The translations under genes were made by a program, and so were the position numbers. A stretch of DNA of 64,000 bases. It comes from Labia minor (taxonomy: Eukaryota; Arthropoda; Insecta; Dermaptera; Spongiphoridae). Under the pieces are notes generated by a model, which worked only from the letters and a program-made list of their open reading frames with translations, searched no databases and had not been told where the DNA came from. Where the stretch lies: positions 71,539,267 through 71,603,266 of the forward strand of contig OY720346.1 of assembly GCA_963082975.1 (NCBI GenBank), in the 5' to 3' direction. Positions within the stretch are counted from its first letter, which is position 1, and each line of letters starts with the position of its first letter. Positions 48,118-62,300 of the stretch are shown one piece after another.

Positions 48118-48328
48118 TAGTCCGGGAGATGAATGTTGGTGCACGGGCCGATCCCCACCCTCGGCCAACCAGTTCCCGCGCTTGCCCCCACCATTGCGCA
48201 TAACATATTTTTTATAGTTTAGTTTGAGAGAGTAGAAGACTGTGGTGGAGGGGAAATCACTCTAGGACGGGGTACCCCGCTTCTCCTGGCCGCCACCCCT
48301 CTCGCACCAACTTTCATCTCTCCGACTA
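48118..48328. mobile_element. GC-rich MITE with ~25 bp inverted ends, TA target
   Basis: TAGTCCGGGAGATGAATGTT on the left mirrors TAGTCGGAGAGATGAAAGTT read inward from the right, flanked by TA on both sides. It is strikingly G+C-rich. It is inserted in a foldback-family fragment between ...GGAACCCA and GTAAAGTTTTATC. Confidence 0.8.
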
Positions 48329-48330
48329 TA

Positions 48331-48396
48331 GTAAAGTTTTATCAGTTTTATCCAAATCCATGACTGGATAACCAGTTTATATAATTACCAAAATAA
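48331..48396. repeat. Right end fragment of the foldback family
   Basis: GTAAAGTTTTATCAG, TCCATGACTGGATAACC and ATAATTACC follow the right arm of 3681-4213. Confidence 0.6.
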
Positions 48397-51120
48397 TTTC
48401 AATAAATACTAGAGTATATTATTTTTTATATATTATATTCATTTATAATTTATAATATTTTATTATAATGTTATATATTTATAGTAATTCTTTCTATTCA
48501 AAATTATCTTAAATATAGAGAGGTCAAAAGACAAATTAATTTCATCTAATAATTTTATATATTTTTTTTTTTAATTAATTTGATTTGATTGATTTATTTA
48601 TTTAGTGGTATATCATATAATAAACAATGGAATATATATAATTTACATTAAAAATATATTAAAAAAAAAAAATTTTTGAAAAATGTACTCACCACTTTTT
48701 ATAATTTTTGTCTGAACATTTATATTTAGCTTTGCGTGTCCGGAGCCTTAACATTGTCCTGAGAAGTTCATCCATTAGCTTTGTCTATGAGTTCATCTAT
48801 TCACATCAACTTTGTCCATGACCGGATATCGGTCTCTTTCTTCGATCATGGTCTTCGATGATTAATTGAAGAATGAATCTTTCAACAAATCTTCTTCGAA
48901 TTTATATTAAAAACAATCGGATTTTCAATATAAAAAAAGATTAGTTCATAAATAAAAAAATATGGATGGACCCATTGATTCTACCAATTCTAATCAATCA
49001 AATGTAAAATAAATTATAATTATAATTTGTTTATGAAGTTACTGGATAAACAATTATCAAATTTTAAATACATAATTTTAATTAATTTGCAATGAAAATA
49101 ATAATTTAATAAAAATAAATAAAAGAGACACGCACATACACACATCATGATATATTATTAGGACTTCGAAAGGGGCTAACATGCAGGGATGCAGGAAGAA
49201 CTGAAACATTTAAGATCTAAATATTCATTTGAATATATTTAAATTAAAAATAATATCAATATTTCAAGTTTAAAAAAAATATATAATTTTTAAAATTAAT
49301 TTTATAATTGAATTATTTTATTTTGAATTTATTTTGAATTTTTTAATTATTCATTTGATTGAAAAATTAGTAGTAATTAATTGCAATGGAAATGATAGTG
49401 AACGTTGAAACAATTAATTGTTGGTTGTTCTTTTAGTGAATTTTAATCGGCTCTTATTTAAATCTGCTAAATTAAAAATAAATGTTCTTCGTAATATAAT
49501 CAAAATAAAAAGAATAATCAACTGATCAAAATATTTTGAAAGGTAATATTATACTTGATTATATGAAATAGAAATCCAATACACTTAAAATTATATTAAA
49601 TATTCTATAATATATATACCTTAATATTGCAAATAATATAAAAATCAAAAAATAAGATATAGTGTACCATTTTGATATCATTATGATTTTTTTTTTAAAT
49701 TTTACTATTAATTATGTTCTACAATAAATTAAATAATAATTAAAATTATTATTACAAGTCAAATTATATATAGAAAATGGTATACCTTTATAAATTATTG
49801 ACAAAATGTGATCGTCTTATAAAGTAATAAATGAGTTTAATTTTGATTAAATATAATATTAAGACAAAAGATTTATTAGTTACTGTATATTATTCATATT
49901 AATTTTATTACAAAATAAATATTCATGATATTAGAGTAAATGTATTAATTGAAAATTCTTATTTATAATTTACAAAAAATGAACACTATTAATGTTTTTT
50001 TTTTATTATATTAATTGATAAACTATTTAATTGACTAAATGATTATATTGTCTTAAAAATATTTACGCGTCTACTTTAAAAAAAAACTATTAAAATAATT
50101 TTTTGTAGATTATTGATGAACTTGTAATTTTCTCTACTTTTTAATAAAATTGGCTTTTAAAATTGATTAATGACAAATTATTTTTCAATTTTATTAATAG
50201 GTGAGTATTAAAAATTAAATATTTTAAAGAATCTATTATATCAAATTTTATCGTGAATAAATGACAATATCCAGTAAAATGTTTTTAAAAGCTTATGGTT
50301 CTTTTAATAATAACAACGCTTCTCATAAAAGTAATAAAAGTTCAAATCTATTTGATGTTATATGATGTGATATATTTTTGAAATGCTTTTTTTTATGAGC
50401 AAACCAATATAATGAATGATTTTCATTTCAGTTTCATTCTGCTGTGCAAACGAAGAAGCTCGATTTACTATTTATTATTTAAATATCTGATATTGAAAAT
50501 TTATACAAGTTTGTAGTGATAATTTTTTAAAATATAGATATTTATTTGGTAAAATCTTTCAATATTATAATTTTAATTTTTTTAAATTGCAAATATATTC
50601 ATTCATTATAAAATGTATCTACCTAATAGGACTTATTCACTCTTTATTGTCTTATAACCAGTTTAAAAATATTAAAATTTTCTTCAAAAAAAATAAAAAT
50701 AAAAATAAAATTATAATTATTTCCAATCTAATCTATTCTATTTAATGATTTAATTTAATTTCACTTTTTATGAACCATTTTGCCAGCATCATTTCAACGG
50801 AATAATTAATTCAGAGGCAAGTCCTCGGAACCCTGAATAATGAATACAGTTGGGAGGGAAACAGGCAATAAATCCGAAACTCTACTCGCCATGACAGCAA
50901 ATGTTTTTAACATTCTGTCAGTTTTGTCTATAGGATAATGTAATGACATAATATATAATATATATACAACCAAACAAAAACATTAATATCAGGTAAATTT
51001 TCATTTATTTAATAAAATAAATAATTTTTTTATTTATTAATTTTGTTTTGTATTTTATCGTTTTTTGAATTTATAAAAATTTTAATTAATATTTAAAATA
51101 TATTCTCAATAAATATAATT
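48397..51120. other. No gene seen (2.7 kb)
   Basis: Very A+T-rich with long homopolymers. Mixed patches at 48725-48880 and 50770-50930 show no exon with supportable splice sites. Confidence 0.45.
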
Positions 51121-51375
51121 AAGGTGACCATTTTTTGAAAACACCAAATCAGGACATTTACCTTTGTTTTTTTTTTTTAGAACCAAATTGAAAAAAATTT
51201 TTGAAAAATGTACAAAATGTTCAAAAGCTTAATCCAAAAAAACGGTTGAGCTTTTTTTTAGAGACAAATTGTAAATATTTTTAAAAAAATACGAAATGTC
51301 CTAAATATTTCAAAAAACGGGGCAGATATAAAAAATGAGGACAGAGCTTACAAATGGAGGATGGTTGGTCACCTT
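51121..51375. mobile_element. hAT-like MITE, AAGGTGACCA family
   Basis: Inverted ends AAGGTGACCA / TGGTCACCTT. The flanking octamers ATATAATT and ATATAAGA are partly matching. Interior has ACCAAATTGAAAAA and ATGAGGACAG blocks shared with the 59865 copy in the other orientation. Confidence 0.72.
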
Positions 51376-51862
51376 AATATAAGATAAATAGCAAAGTATT
51401 TGTTTTAGAATATTTTTAAATGTTGATTTTTAATCATTTCTTTATAAGAATTTCATTTTTTTATTTTCTATTCAATTTTCAAAATATAAACTCTAACATT
51501 TTATAACTTGTTTAAATTTTAATTTTAAAAATTTTTATATATAATTGCAGATCAATTTCGTAATCAATTTGAAAAAAAGGATTTGTAATAGAAATACTTC
51601 TCTTTTGATAAAGTAATTTAGATATTATTCAAAGAAAAGGAGTCATTTTTATTTTAAAAATTTGTTTTGTGCCATGGACGGTGTCTAATGTTAAAAAAAT
51701 AATAAAAAAAAAATGAAACGTACCAGTGGTGGACCGCCTTAAGAGAAATTTTCATAAAAAAACACTATTATTTTGTAATAAAAGTGAGAATAACTACAAA
51801 ACAAGTGCTATCATAGTGTATAACTATTTTTAATTATCTCTTTAACACAAATTCGGTTAATC

Positions 51863-52182
51863 CAGAGGTTCCCAATCTTTTCTGGTTTGCGGCTCCCTAA
51901 ATAATCGAATTTTTTCCGGGGCTCACTTAATACATCCGATTTTTATATAAATTTTTTACTTTCTTGAAAAATTTAAAAACTTTTCTTCCCCCATCGGAAA
52001 TGTTTCAGAGCATCTCAAAATCATCTGACTTTTTTTTTTAGAACCTTATTGAAAAAAATTGAAAAATAATCGAAAAAGTTCAAAAGTTGGCCCACAAAAT
52101 CATCTTACCTTTTTTTGGAACCAAAAATTTCAAGTATTAGAAAATGTAATTTATTTCGCGGCTCACAGTTTGGGAATCTCTG
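51863..52182. mobile_element. hAT MITE, CAGAGGTTCCCAA family
   Basis: Inverted ends CAGAGGTTCCCAA / CAGAGATTCCCAA. Flanks GGTTAATC and GGTTAATT match at seven of eight bases. Confidence 0.83.
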
Positions 52183-53103
52183 GGTTAATTTATATTTAAA
52201 TATTTTTTTTTAATTTTTTTCTAAACGTATTTTTTGTTCTAGTAATTGACCATCAACCTAAAATGAATTTAAAATAAATAAATGGAATAAAATGCATTAA
52301 AGATTGGTTTTATTAATATTTTGTAAATAATTTCTTATAATTTATTTTAATTCTTCTTTTTATTTTTACAGTTCATATCGGGAATTAGTTAACATTTCTT
52401 GTTTTGCTAATTGCTCGAGGTGCCTACTACGCTATTCCAATTGCAATCAAAGATGTTTGCAGTTTTTGAATATTTCTATAAATCTCTTGTATTCTTCATA
52501 GATGAAATCGTGACTTCTTCTTCAGTAAATTGTATGATTTTTTTGGAAAAAAACACCACGTAATTATTTATCTTTTTTCGAACATTGAGCCATTGAATTT
52601 TAGAGCTTTCTGATCGTCATCACTCACTTCAAGACAATTATTTTCATCTGTGTGATATTTTAAAACTCAAGCCAGAATATTCAGAACTATTAACTCGTTC
52701 GCTACAAACTGTCTTTCCTCCCTTTATATTTTTTCACTATCCAACTTTTTCCTTTGCCTCTCTAATTTTTAATCTTTTCTAATTATTCTTATTTAAATAA
52801 TACATAAATTTAATAAAAAGATATTTATTATTATATTAATACGAATATTTAAGTAATTGACAATCCCGATCAATTTCTAAAAAAAAATGTGATATTTGTT
52901 TCAGATATGGACCACCCCTTGATAATTGTTAATGTTCACATTAAGTAAAATATTTCAAATGGATTAATATAATTTGTACCATCAACTATTGATTTGCACT
53001 TTTGAAATGAAATTATTATTAAATAAATCATTATATCTCGAAAATAAAGTGAAGCATATCCTTAACGCTTTTCATAAGAAACTAACCTTAAAATGCAAGA
53101 ACG
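52183..53103. other. No assignable gene
   Basis: 52375-52710 is less A+T-rich; its minus strand has short charged readings with several stops and may be an old transposase, but no family could be assigned. Confidence 0.35.
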
Positions 53104-53111
53104 CTTACCTC

Positions 53112-53381
53112 CAGTGGTGTATTGGGAGGGGAACGCGGGAAAACGACGTTCCCTTACCTTTTTTCGGATCTGGAACGCGTACCAGTACTTTTTCATGTCC
53201 CGACAACTCCTACTTAAATCTACTGTTAGAATTTTTTTTTTTGTTGTGTTTGTAAATATTTAGTATAGTAAGAATAAGAAAAAATAAAAATTTATATGGA
53301 AAAAAATAGTTTGCTGAAAATAGGACATTTTTTTGCTCTCAATGGCGTTCCCTTACTTCTTATTTTACCAAAACTTCACTG
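53112..53381. mobile_element. hAT MITE, CAGTGGTGTATTGG family
   Basis: 270 bp flanked by a perfect 8-bp duplication CTTACCTC (53104-53111, 53382-53389). The left end CAGTGGTGTATTGG and right end CACTG are as in hAT elements. Confidence 0.87.
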
Positions 53382-53389
53382 CTTACCTC

Positions 53390-56181
53390 GTGTTTTAAAA
53401 GATTCACAATTATATTATAAATGCAGCGAATGGTCTCTGTTTCATTGTTAAGCAATCCGGAAGAAGCTCTTCTTGATATTTATCAATCTCTCGAATTTGA
53501 AATTAAAAAGCTTATTTTGATGAAAAATCTATCAAATGGTTAATTACAGGCACATTGGTCTACTACTGGTACGTTTACCTTAATCAGAATTTATGGCAAC
53601 CTAAATACAGGGGGATATTCTAAAGTACCTATATATATGTATTTACTTTCTAAAAATATGAATTTAATGAATTCATATCTATATCTTTCTAATATATTAA
53701 ATTATAAAAATAATTAAGAAAAATAATAAAGAGTATTTATTAATTATTACTTTTATGTACTAACCGTTGTAAGTGATTTTTTAAATTTTAAATTTTAGTT
53801 TTTTATGGTTTCATCAAGAATTTTATATTTTATACTAACATAAATTATTTGTTTGAAATTTTATTTCAATAAAATTATAATCATTTTTTTTTGTATTCTT
53901 TCAGGATTTTTACTTTTTAAAAAATATATCAAAAATAATGTAATAAAAAACACAAACATATGAAGATTAAATTCATAATGAATGAAAAAATAATTAAGTG
54001 TTCATGTATTAATTGACAATTTCTATATTATTAATTAAATAATTATTTTATCTAAATTCTTTGATTATAGGTTTTAATTAAGAAAATATATATATATTAA
54101 TAAAAATAAAAAAAAACAAGAAGTGACTATTTATTAAGAAGATTGTTCGATTCTTATGTTTTGTTGGTGTACCGGTTTGCAAAACGAAAGGTAATAAAAT
54201 TTGCAACATGTTTTCACGATAATAAAATATTTAAAATTATTGCTTAGATTCTACGATAACTAAAAAATAAATAAAGACTGGTTGAATACGATATAAATTA
54301 ATTTTATGAAACAAATAAAAAAAGAATAATTGGCTCATTAAAAAAAAATATTTTTTATAAATTTACTACTTAGCCTGATAATAAAAACGATAATTAAAGA
54401 TTTAAGTTTTTGAATATATGAAAAAATTATAATAAATATATTCAATATATTCAATTTTTAAATTGAAATTTATTACAGTATTTTAGTTTATATTTGTTTG
54501 TAAAAAAAATTAAAGAAATAATAATAGAAATGGTTATTTATTTATTTTATTATCGTGTGCAAATTATTTCTGTTTGATTAATCAAAAATATAAATTAAAA
54601 ACAAAAAAATATTTTTAATTAATATTTTATTTAACTTTGATATAATGATCACGTATTTTGTGAAACTTATTTCAATGTTTTCAATTTTGATTTATTAATT
54701 TCTTTTTCTTTTAGATAAAATATATCAATGAGAAATATCAAAAATAACCTAATTTATTTTAAACATTCGTTCATTTGTGAAAATATAAATAATTTTGTTA
54801 GTGAATCAGAATTTCAATTGTCTCAATTTACCAAAAAAGATAATTTAAAATTTAAAAATATCTTGGATATCTTAAGAGTTAAAATATAATTAAAATCTTT
54901 TAAACCATAAAAATGTATACGTTTTAAATATATATATATATATATAAAGTGAACAAATAATTAGAGATAGTAAATAAAAATAGAAAACAAGATATATAAC
55001 GATTAACATATTTTTAAAAAAAATAATTAGTAGGAAATTAAAAGTGAAAAATTATTAACTTTATTAAAAGATAATTCGCATTATTTGTTTTAAAAAATAT
55101 TTCAAATAATATATATATATAAAAATTTATTTTGGTAAATATACATAAATATCTATTTATTATTTTTGGTTTATTGAATTTTGAAAAGTTTATTGATTTC
55201 AATAATTTTAAAATAAAATAAGATTTATCAATTGAAATAAAAAACAAATTATAAATTCGTTTTGATGCTGACTAAGAAACTTTGACCTCGTATATTAAAT
55301 GAACCAATTATTTTAAATTTTATTTTAAAGTAAAATATGAAGAAAATGATAATCTATTATGTCTTTTTTTAATTTGTTAGTACTATAATGATTAGAAAAA
55401 ATATTAGATATATTTTTGACATTTTTATAATTTACAATTAATTATTCTTGTAATTCATTAATTTGTTTGAAAAAATTATATAAATTCAAATTTAATTTAA
55501 TTTGTTTATATAAAAGTAGTAAAAGTTAAATTATATTATTTCAATATAAAAGTTATTTCAAAATAGTCTTAACAAAAATCGTTTATTTTTTATTCAATTC
55601 AGGTTTGATATTTTTTGAATTATTAAAAGTGATAGTATAATTTTTTTAAATTTATTATTTTTATTTTCAGCTGGACAAAAAAAAATAAATAAAATGGATT
55701 AAAATTCATAATCAATAAAAATTACCTAGAATATTTAATGAATGTAAATAATTTCAGTAGAAAAAAATAAAAATATTTGAAGAGTGAATATATATTTAAT
55801 AGGTAAAATAAATAAATAAAACACACAAATTTTATTAATATCATTTGAATAATTTAATTTATTAGCATGGAAGGCATTTGACATTAACATTTTTTTAACA
55901 AAAAGAAAAAAATTGTAGTTTAATGCTTTCAAGAAAAAATCGTTACCAAATATAATTGTCCCTTTGCAAATATAGATTTATTCTTAAATATATACTTATA
56001 TATGTGTAATAAAAATACTTTTCCTATTAACAATATTTTCTATTAAAATATATATATTTATATATATATATTATTTATATATTTATATTGAATAAATACA
56101 TAAATTAATTTTCCAATTGCTACTTTTTTCATTTTTCTATTATAAGCAAGCAGATGTACTTTAACATATAATTTTCAGACT
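53390..56181. other. No gene seen (2.8 kb)
   Basis: Very A+T-rich sequence downstream of the FAMeT-like gene; nothing recognisable. Confidence 0.5.
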
Positions 56182-56187
56182 TTTATT
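56182..56187 (-). promoter_or_regulatory. Poly(A) signal of the FAMeT-like gene
   Basis: AATAAA on the minus strand about 50 bases after the stop codon. Such hexamers are common by chance in this A+T-rich DNA, so position is the main support. Confidence 0.5.
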
Positions 56188-56237
56188 CGATTTTTCCCCC
56201 TTTTTTCAAATATTGATAACATTAGTTAACTATTCTT

Positions 56238-56324
56238 CTATTTTGCAACGAGAACTTCGTATTCTGGGTAGCCTATTTCCTGACCACCATACGGAATGTA
56301 ACAACAATTATGACTCTGTTGAAC
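56238..56324 (-). CDS. FAMeT: FAMeT-like gene, exon 5 (C-terminus)
   Basis: Encodes the last 28 residues, VQQSHNCCYIPYGGQEIG to YEVLVAK, then TAG. The acceptor TTTGTTCCAG has a good pyrimidine tract. It completes the second DM9, whose C-terminal YEVL motif is typical. Confidence 0.87.
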   Translation of the reverse strand, partial: VQQSHNCCYIPYGGQEIGYPEYEVLVAK

Positions 56325-59300
56325 CTGGAACAAAGAAAAAAGAATAAATATAAAATTATAATTAAAAAAAAAATACTTTAATTAACTAAGATTTAGTTTT
56401 ACTAAGAGATAATTTTCTTTTCTACATCATTGTTTTTTTTTATTCTAAAATTTAAATCTAAATTTTATAAACTTCATAAATTTATTGCTTCCAGTCATCA
56501 TTCTGTTAAATTTTATTAATTGATATATTTTATTATTTTGTTAATTGTGTAATTGTTTAAGTGATTCAATTTCTTTTATTTATATTAGCCATTTCTTTTA
56601 TTTTAATTATTAATATAATAAAATGAATGAAATTTAATTGTAATTATACTTTTCCAACGGTTACAGTTCCCTCGTGATGGCTTCTGCCTACGAAAAGCGG
56701 TTCTCCATCTTCTGTTTCCCCACTGGGTAGTGCACCATCTGGGATATTTCCACCTACTGCAGGAATCCAAGCTGCTTCACATCCACAAAGTACCTGATAT
56801 TCATCTTTGCCATGTTCAGCACCTCCCCATGGTATATAGCAAACGTTATGGGAAGGAACCACCTGAAATCAATAATCATGTAGTTTGTAAGAAACAAAAA
56901 ATATCAATTTTATTTCAATATTTGGGTCACCTTATTTAGTTCTATTGAATATTAAATTTGTCCTAATATGATCAAAGATATGTATTTATTATAATATAAT
57001 AACAAAATATTTTTTATCAAATAATCTAATAATATTTAGACAGTGCAAAAAAAAAGCAAATATTTTGATATTTTCTCAAAAAAGCTTTATCAAAATCAAA
57101 GAAAATTATTTACTTTAACAGGGCTAAAATCCGAATATTTAAAATGGCTTCCTCTTAAGTACAATTTTTTTTATTCTGAATTTGATAATTCACTTTAGAA
57201 TTAGATGGCATAAATATGCGATGTTGCTCTTGCATTAACTAGTTTGAGATATATTGTACCTTTCCAGGAATGAGGGCCCCTTCATGGCGTGCTCTTCCAA
57301 TGTATAGTTGTTCATTATCGAATCCACCAGGGACTGCATTAGGAGGAATTTCGCCTCCTTTTGCATCAACCCAGCAAGCTAGTCCTCCAGTAGCGGAGGC
57401 CTCTGGCAAAGCCCAACCAACCTGAGGCACTATTTACAAATATTAATAGTAAAGAAAACCATAATATATATTAATTTTAAACTTTTTATAAAAATTACAA
57501 ACAAAACATTAAAATTATTAAAGAATTAATTTAAAACTATAATTTTTTTTCTGGATAAGGAAAATACTTAGGAATATTATTATTAAAATAAATATTATAA
57601 TATTAGGTGCTTGGCTGTATTCTGATCAATTTTTTAACTTTAGAAATTTATTCAGAAAAATTGGTATAATATATGTATATTAATCAAAATATTTTCCATC
57701 ATTTTCTACTACTTTTACCCATCTTTCTTGCAACATGGCGATACCGTGTCTTGCAATTCATTGTCTTCGAACTTTTTTAGTCCTCCAATCCGTTCTTTGT
57801 CATTGACATCAAAATCACCACTTTACAATTGAGATATGAAGGAGCAGCATCACCATCAATTTCTAAAAGTGTTTGATGGGCATCGACAGCACACCGATTT
57901 CTTCAAATCAAACAGCAAAAGTACAAAAGTAATGAATGTCGAAAATGCAGCAAAAATAAGCGTTCCATGATTATATACACTGAATAACTCAATAATACTG
58001 AATGGAAAACTGTTGTTTTAATTAGAGAAATATTAAAACCAACGAATTTAATAGTTAGGTTAGTTTACTTTGATTGATACTAAAAAATGTCGCTGATCAA
58101 AATACATGCAAGCACCAATTTTATATGAGGATGGTTCTTTGATTTTCAGATTGACAATAATTGACAATAAGTGTTAAACATGAAGCACATATTAAATATA
58201 AATTAATTATTTTTTCAAGAAAGAAGGAACTTATTATACCCCTAAAAACATTAAACAAGATAGAAATATTTATTAAAAATACTAAATTTATATGGAAAAT
58301 AAAGGTACTTTATATATTAGTTAATACTATTATATTAAAAAAAAAAACAAATTTTTTTAAATATAAGTATACAAGATTCTAAAATAGTTATTCATCTTTT
58401 ATGATAGTGTATTTATATAATACCATCTAAACTTATAAATATATTAAGTTTCAAAAATTAAGAAAAAATATATTAAATATATATAATAATAATAATAATG
58501 TCAAAATCAATTAACAATTTTATTATTGTTAAGTTTATAAGAATAATTACTGATTGTTTTCTGATTCTTGTTAATCAAATTAGATACTCAGTTGATTGCT
58601 CTCTTCTTTTACAACTTCATTAAATATTTAATTTTTTGGATATATCTAGTATAGAACCAACCCGGAAAAGGTGAGTAAAGGTATCATATTAAAGAATAAA
58701 TAAATATTAGCTATAAAATTAAATTTAATGATAAATATAATAACTTTTGATAATAAATATTTTTTTTTAAATGTCTAATGGTTAATAAATAATAAAAATA
58801 ATAATTTATTTATTTTTGATAATCTTCCTTGAGTAAGTATTTTGTTTAGAGGTAAAATTAACCGAGTTTTACTGCCTGAAAAATTAATACTTTTATACAT
58901 ATATGTATATATATATATGGAAAAGTTAATCTTACAAAAAAAATTTACCCATTCTTTCGCCAATTTTGTATCTGATTGAATATCTCCTAGCAGCCATCTT
59001 CCATCAGTCTTATGAGTTTTCAACGCAAAATATTGAAAATAAAATAGTTGGTTGGAGTTCCAATCAATAATTAATCTTGGCTCATTTTGTCTAACATCGA
59101 ATACCTTTATATGTCCAGTATGATCCCACTTAATTTGTATACATAGTGGGGTCATTGTACTTAAAATAAATTGGTGATTTCTAACCGCCTACGAGTTAAA
59201 CAGAAATCTCTTTATAATTTTATTAATTTCAAATTAAAATTTACAAGATTAAGAATGTATTATTAGTTTAGTTGACTTTGTCAATTATTTTTTTCCATTT

Positions 59301-62300
59301 ATTTAAATATGTTTACAAAAAAAAAAGAAAGAAAGTGTAAAATTTGATACAATATGATTATAAAGTAGGTATCTTTTTCTAGATTCAATATTTTAAATAA
59401 TTTATAAAGTAAATGATGTTTTTCATTTTATAATTGTTTTGGTCAACTATTGGTCGATTTTATAGGATAATTAATTTGGAAATATAAACTGGAAATATCA
59501 TATTTTACATTTTTCTTTCTTTTAGTCTTAAATTGTTTTTATGAATTAATATTCTATTAAAAATCAAAATTTGATATGCACATACTAGATATAAACATTT
59601 GCTATATAGGGCATATATTTTATTTCTTTACTTAATTAATTAATTCAATGGAAGAAAAATAAAATATAAAAATTAATGATTTATTAAATATGATAGTTAA
59701 TAGAATTAGCATTTGGCAAAAAAGTGCTTTTGCTTTGGGTCCAATAATACCTCTGGTAAGACAACAAAAAGAAATCTGAAATCCATTTATTTCACCCCCT
59801 CTTCTCACCTACTCTAGAAATTTAATTAGAAGTTCCTAACGTCAGTCACTAAATCCCTATAATTAAGGTGACCAACCCGTCCATCTTTACTGAGGACAGT
59901 CCTCCATTTGTAAGCTGTCCTTCTTTTGTAAGTGTCCTCCTAACTGTCCCGTTTTTTTTAAATATTTAGGATATTTTGTACTTTTGTTCAAAAGTTTTTC
60001 AATTTATTCTAAAAAAAACGGTAAAATATGCTGATTTGGTGTTTTCAAAATATGGTGACCTTACTATAATTAATCATTTTTATTCAAATAATTCAATTTT
60101 AGATAATATTAAAATTTATAAATTAATATTAAAAAAAATATAAGTGATTTTGTTAAAAAGATTATTTTTATAAATTTGACAAAAAATCCAAATCAAATAA
60201 ATAAAAGTAAATTAATAAGAAGAATTAAATAATTTACTATAAAACAGTTACTTATATGAAAAACAAAATTATTATTATAGTGCTATATAATAATCTTTTA
60301 TTTTTTTTATTTAAATTATGATATATTAATTAATAAGATAAAAATCTATAACTGTAATTGATTTTTATTAACATTTTATTTTTCATTATCAAAATAGGTA
60401 TTTCAAGATAAAATAAATTTATTTGACTATTGAATATATATAAAATATGAATATTAATTATTAGATAACTTGTAAAATAATTAGATTCAAATAGAAACAT
60501 AAGAGTAATATTATATAATAATTAAAATTGGATAAAAATTTTTATCTTTTATAAGGTATGTATAATTTATTTTAAATTTCTTATTTATTCTTAATTTTGG
60601 ATATTGTTTTAAATATATTAAATCATTATTTTATATAATAATGTATTTGTATTTTTAAAAAAATTGCAAATTTTATTTTTTTTAAATTATAATATAAATA
60701 ATCTCTCTCTCTGTAGTAGGAGTAACGATAAGATAAATATTCTGTAATGACGTCACTCTTGTTAATCACTCGTGGAAACGGCATGGTCAGTCAGTCATTC
60801 AGTCGACAACGTGGTTTTTGTGCGTTAACACTGTTAATACAAATCTACGGGTCCTTATTATGAAATCGCCCAAAGAGGTAGGTACAAAAACAATATTTAA
60901 AATTAACAGGCATTTCCTTGGATTTAAAGCCATTTAATGTAAAGAAAAATTATTTAAATTTTTTATAAATTTTTGTCATATTAATTAAATCCATTATAAA
61001 TTAAAAAATAAATTCAATAATTATTTATATAATAATATAAGTATATAATTAAGTAATAAATTTTAATTGTTTTAATAAAATATATTTATTTCTTTTCTTT
61101 TACTAAATTAGAAAAATAAACAATTCAGAAAATTATTCCATTTTTAAAAAGAATCTTAATTAATCAAAACGTGTTATATTCTATACAAAAATTATTAATA
61201 AAAATATTTTTCCACCCTTACTATAGGCCCTTGTTTGGGGATCTTTTTTAATCATTACTTAATCATTTTTGTGTAAATTGATTTTACACCATGGTTAAGA
61301 GGAAAAAAAAACGAAATCCCCTCCTTTTAGCATCTTTCCTATCATAGCCCCCATGATAATTTTGAGAAGAAAATAACTAAAAATTTAATTTATAAAAATA
61401 CTAACAGGTTTATAAAAATAACAAATTAAAAATATATACTGTTTACTCATAAAAGTTTCATTTTTACCCAAAAATTTATATTTTACTCCATTTGGGGTAA
61501 TTTACCCCGGTTCCCCTGACCGGTGCTATAGGCACTGATCTTATTGGATGTTTTTTTCCTGTTTTTTATTTTATATTTCTTTATAAATCAATCCTTAATT
61601 ATCGAATTCAAAGGCAAATAATATATTTACAATAAAGAAATATAAACTATTTAAAGATCTATCTTTTATATTAAATATTTTAAATTTTTATTTTATTCCA
61701 AGAAAAGAAACACATGCATGCATATTTAAATATAATCCAAAATAAATGATCTAATCCATAAAATGAAATTAATTTAATCTGACAAACAAAATTCCAGTCA
61801 TTACAAAAACAAGCTCCAGATGTGGATAAAAATTTATAAAGAAGCAATTGGATTAAATTAATCATTTAAATCGAACCTTGAGAACAATTAAATTTTTTTT
61901 TATAATGATATTAATTAAAAAGATAAAAAATAGAATTTGAATAAATATTAAGGAAAAGGTAGATAATTGTGTCTATTCTTGTAAAAAATTATAAATGATA
62001 AAGAAAATAATTTAATAGAAATATTAATTTTTCAATTAAATAAGAGAAATATTAATTTTTCAATTAAATAAGAGAAATATTAATTTTTCAATTGTGAGCA
62101 GTGGTGTATTGGGAGGGAAAACCGGGGGAACGACGTTCCCTTACCTTTTTTCAGAACGGGAACGCGTTCCAGTACTTTTTCAACTCCCACTTAAATCTAC
62201 TGTTAGAATTTCTTTTTTTTTGTGTTCGATAATATAGTAAGAAAAATAAAAAATAAAAACTTATATTGAAAAAAATAGGACTTTTTTGCTCCCACTATGC

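Noticed and set aside
52375-52710. Possible transposase on the minus strand
   Set aside because: Several stops and no diagnostic catalytic motif; family cannot be named.
54900-55960. Phe/Ile/Asn-rich minus frames
   Set aside because: Composition is that of random very A+T-rich DNA.
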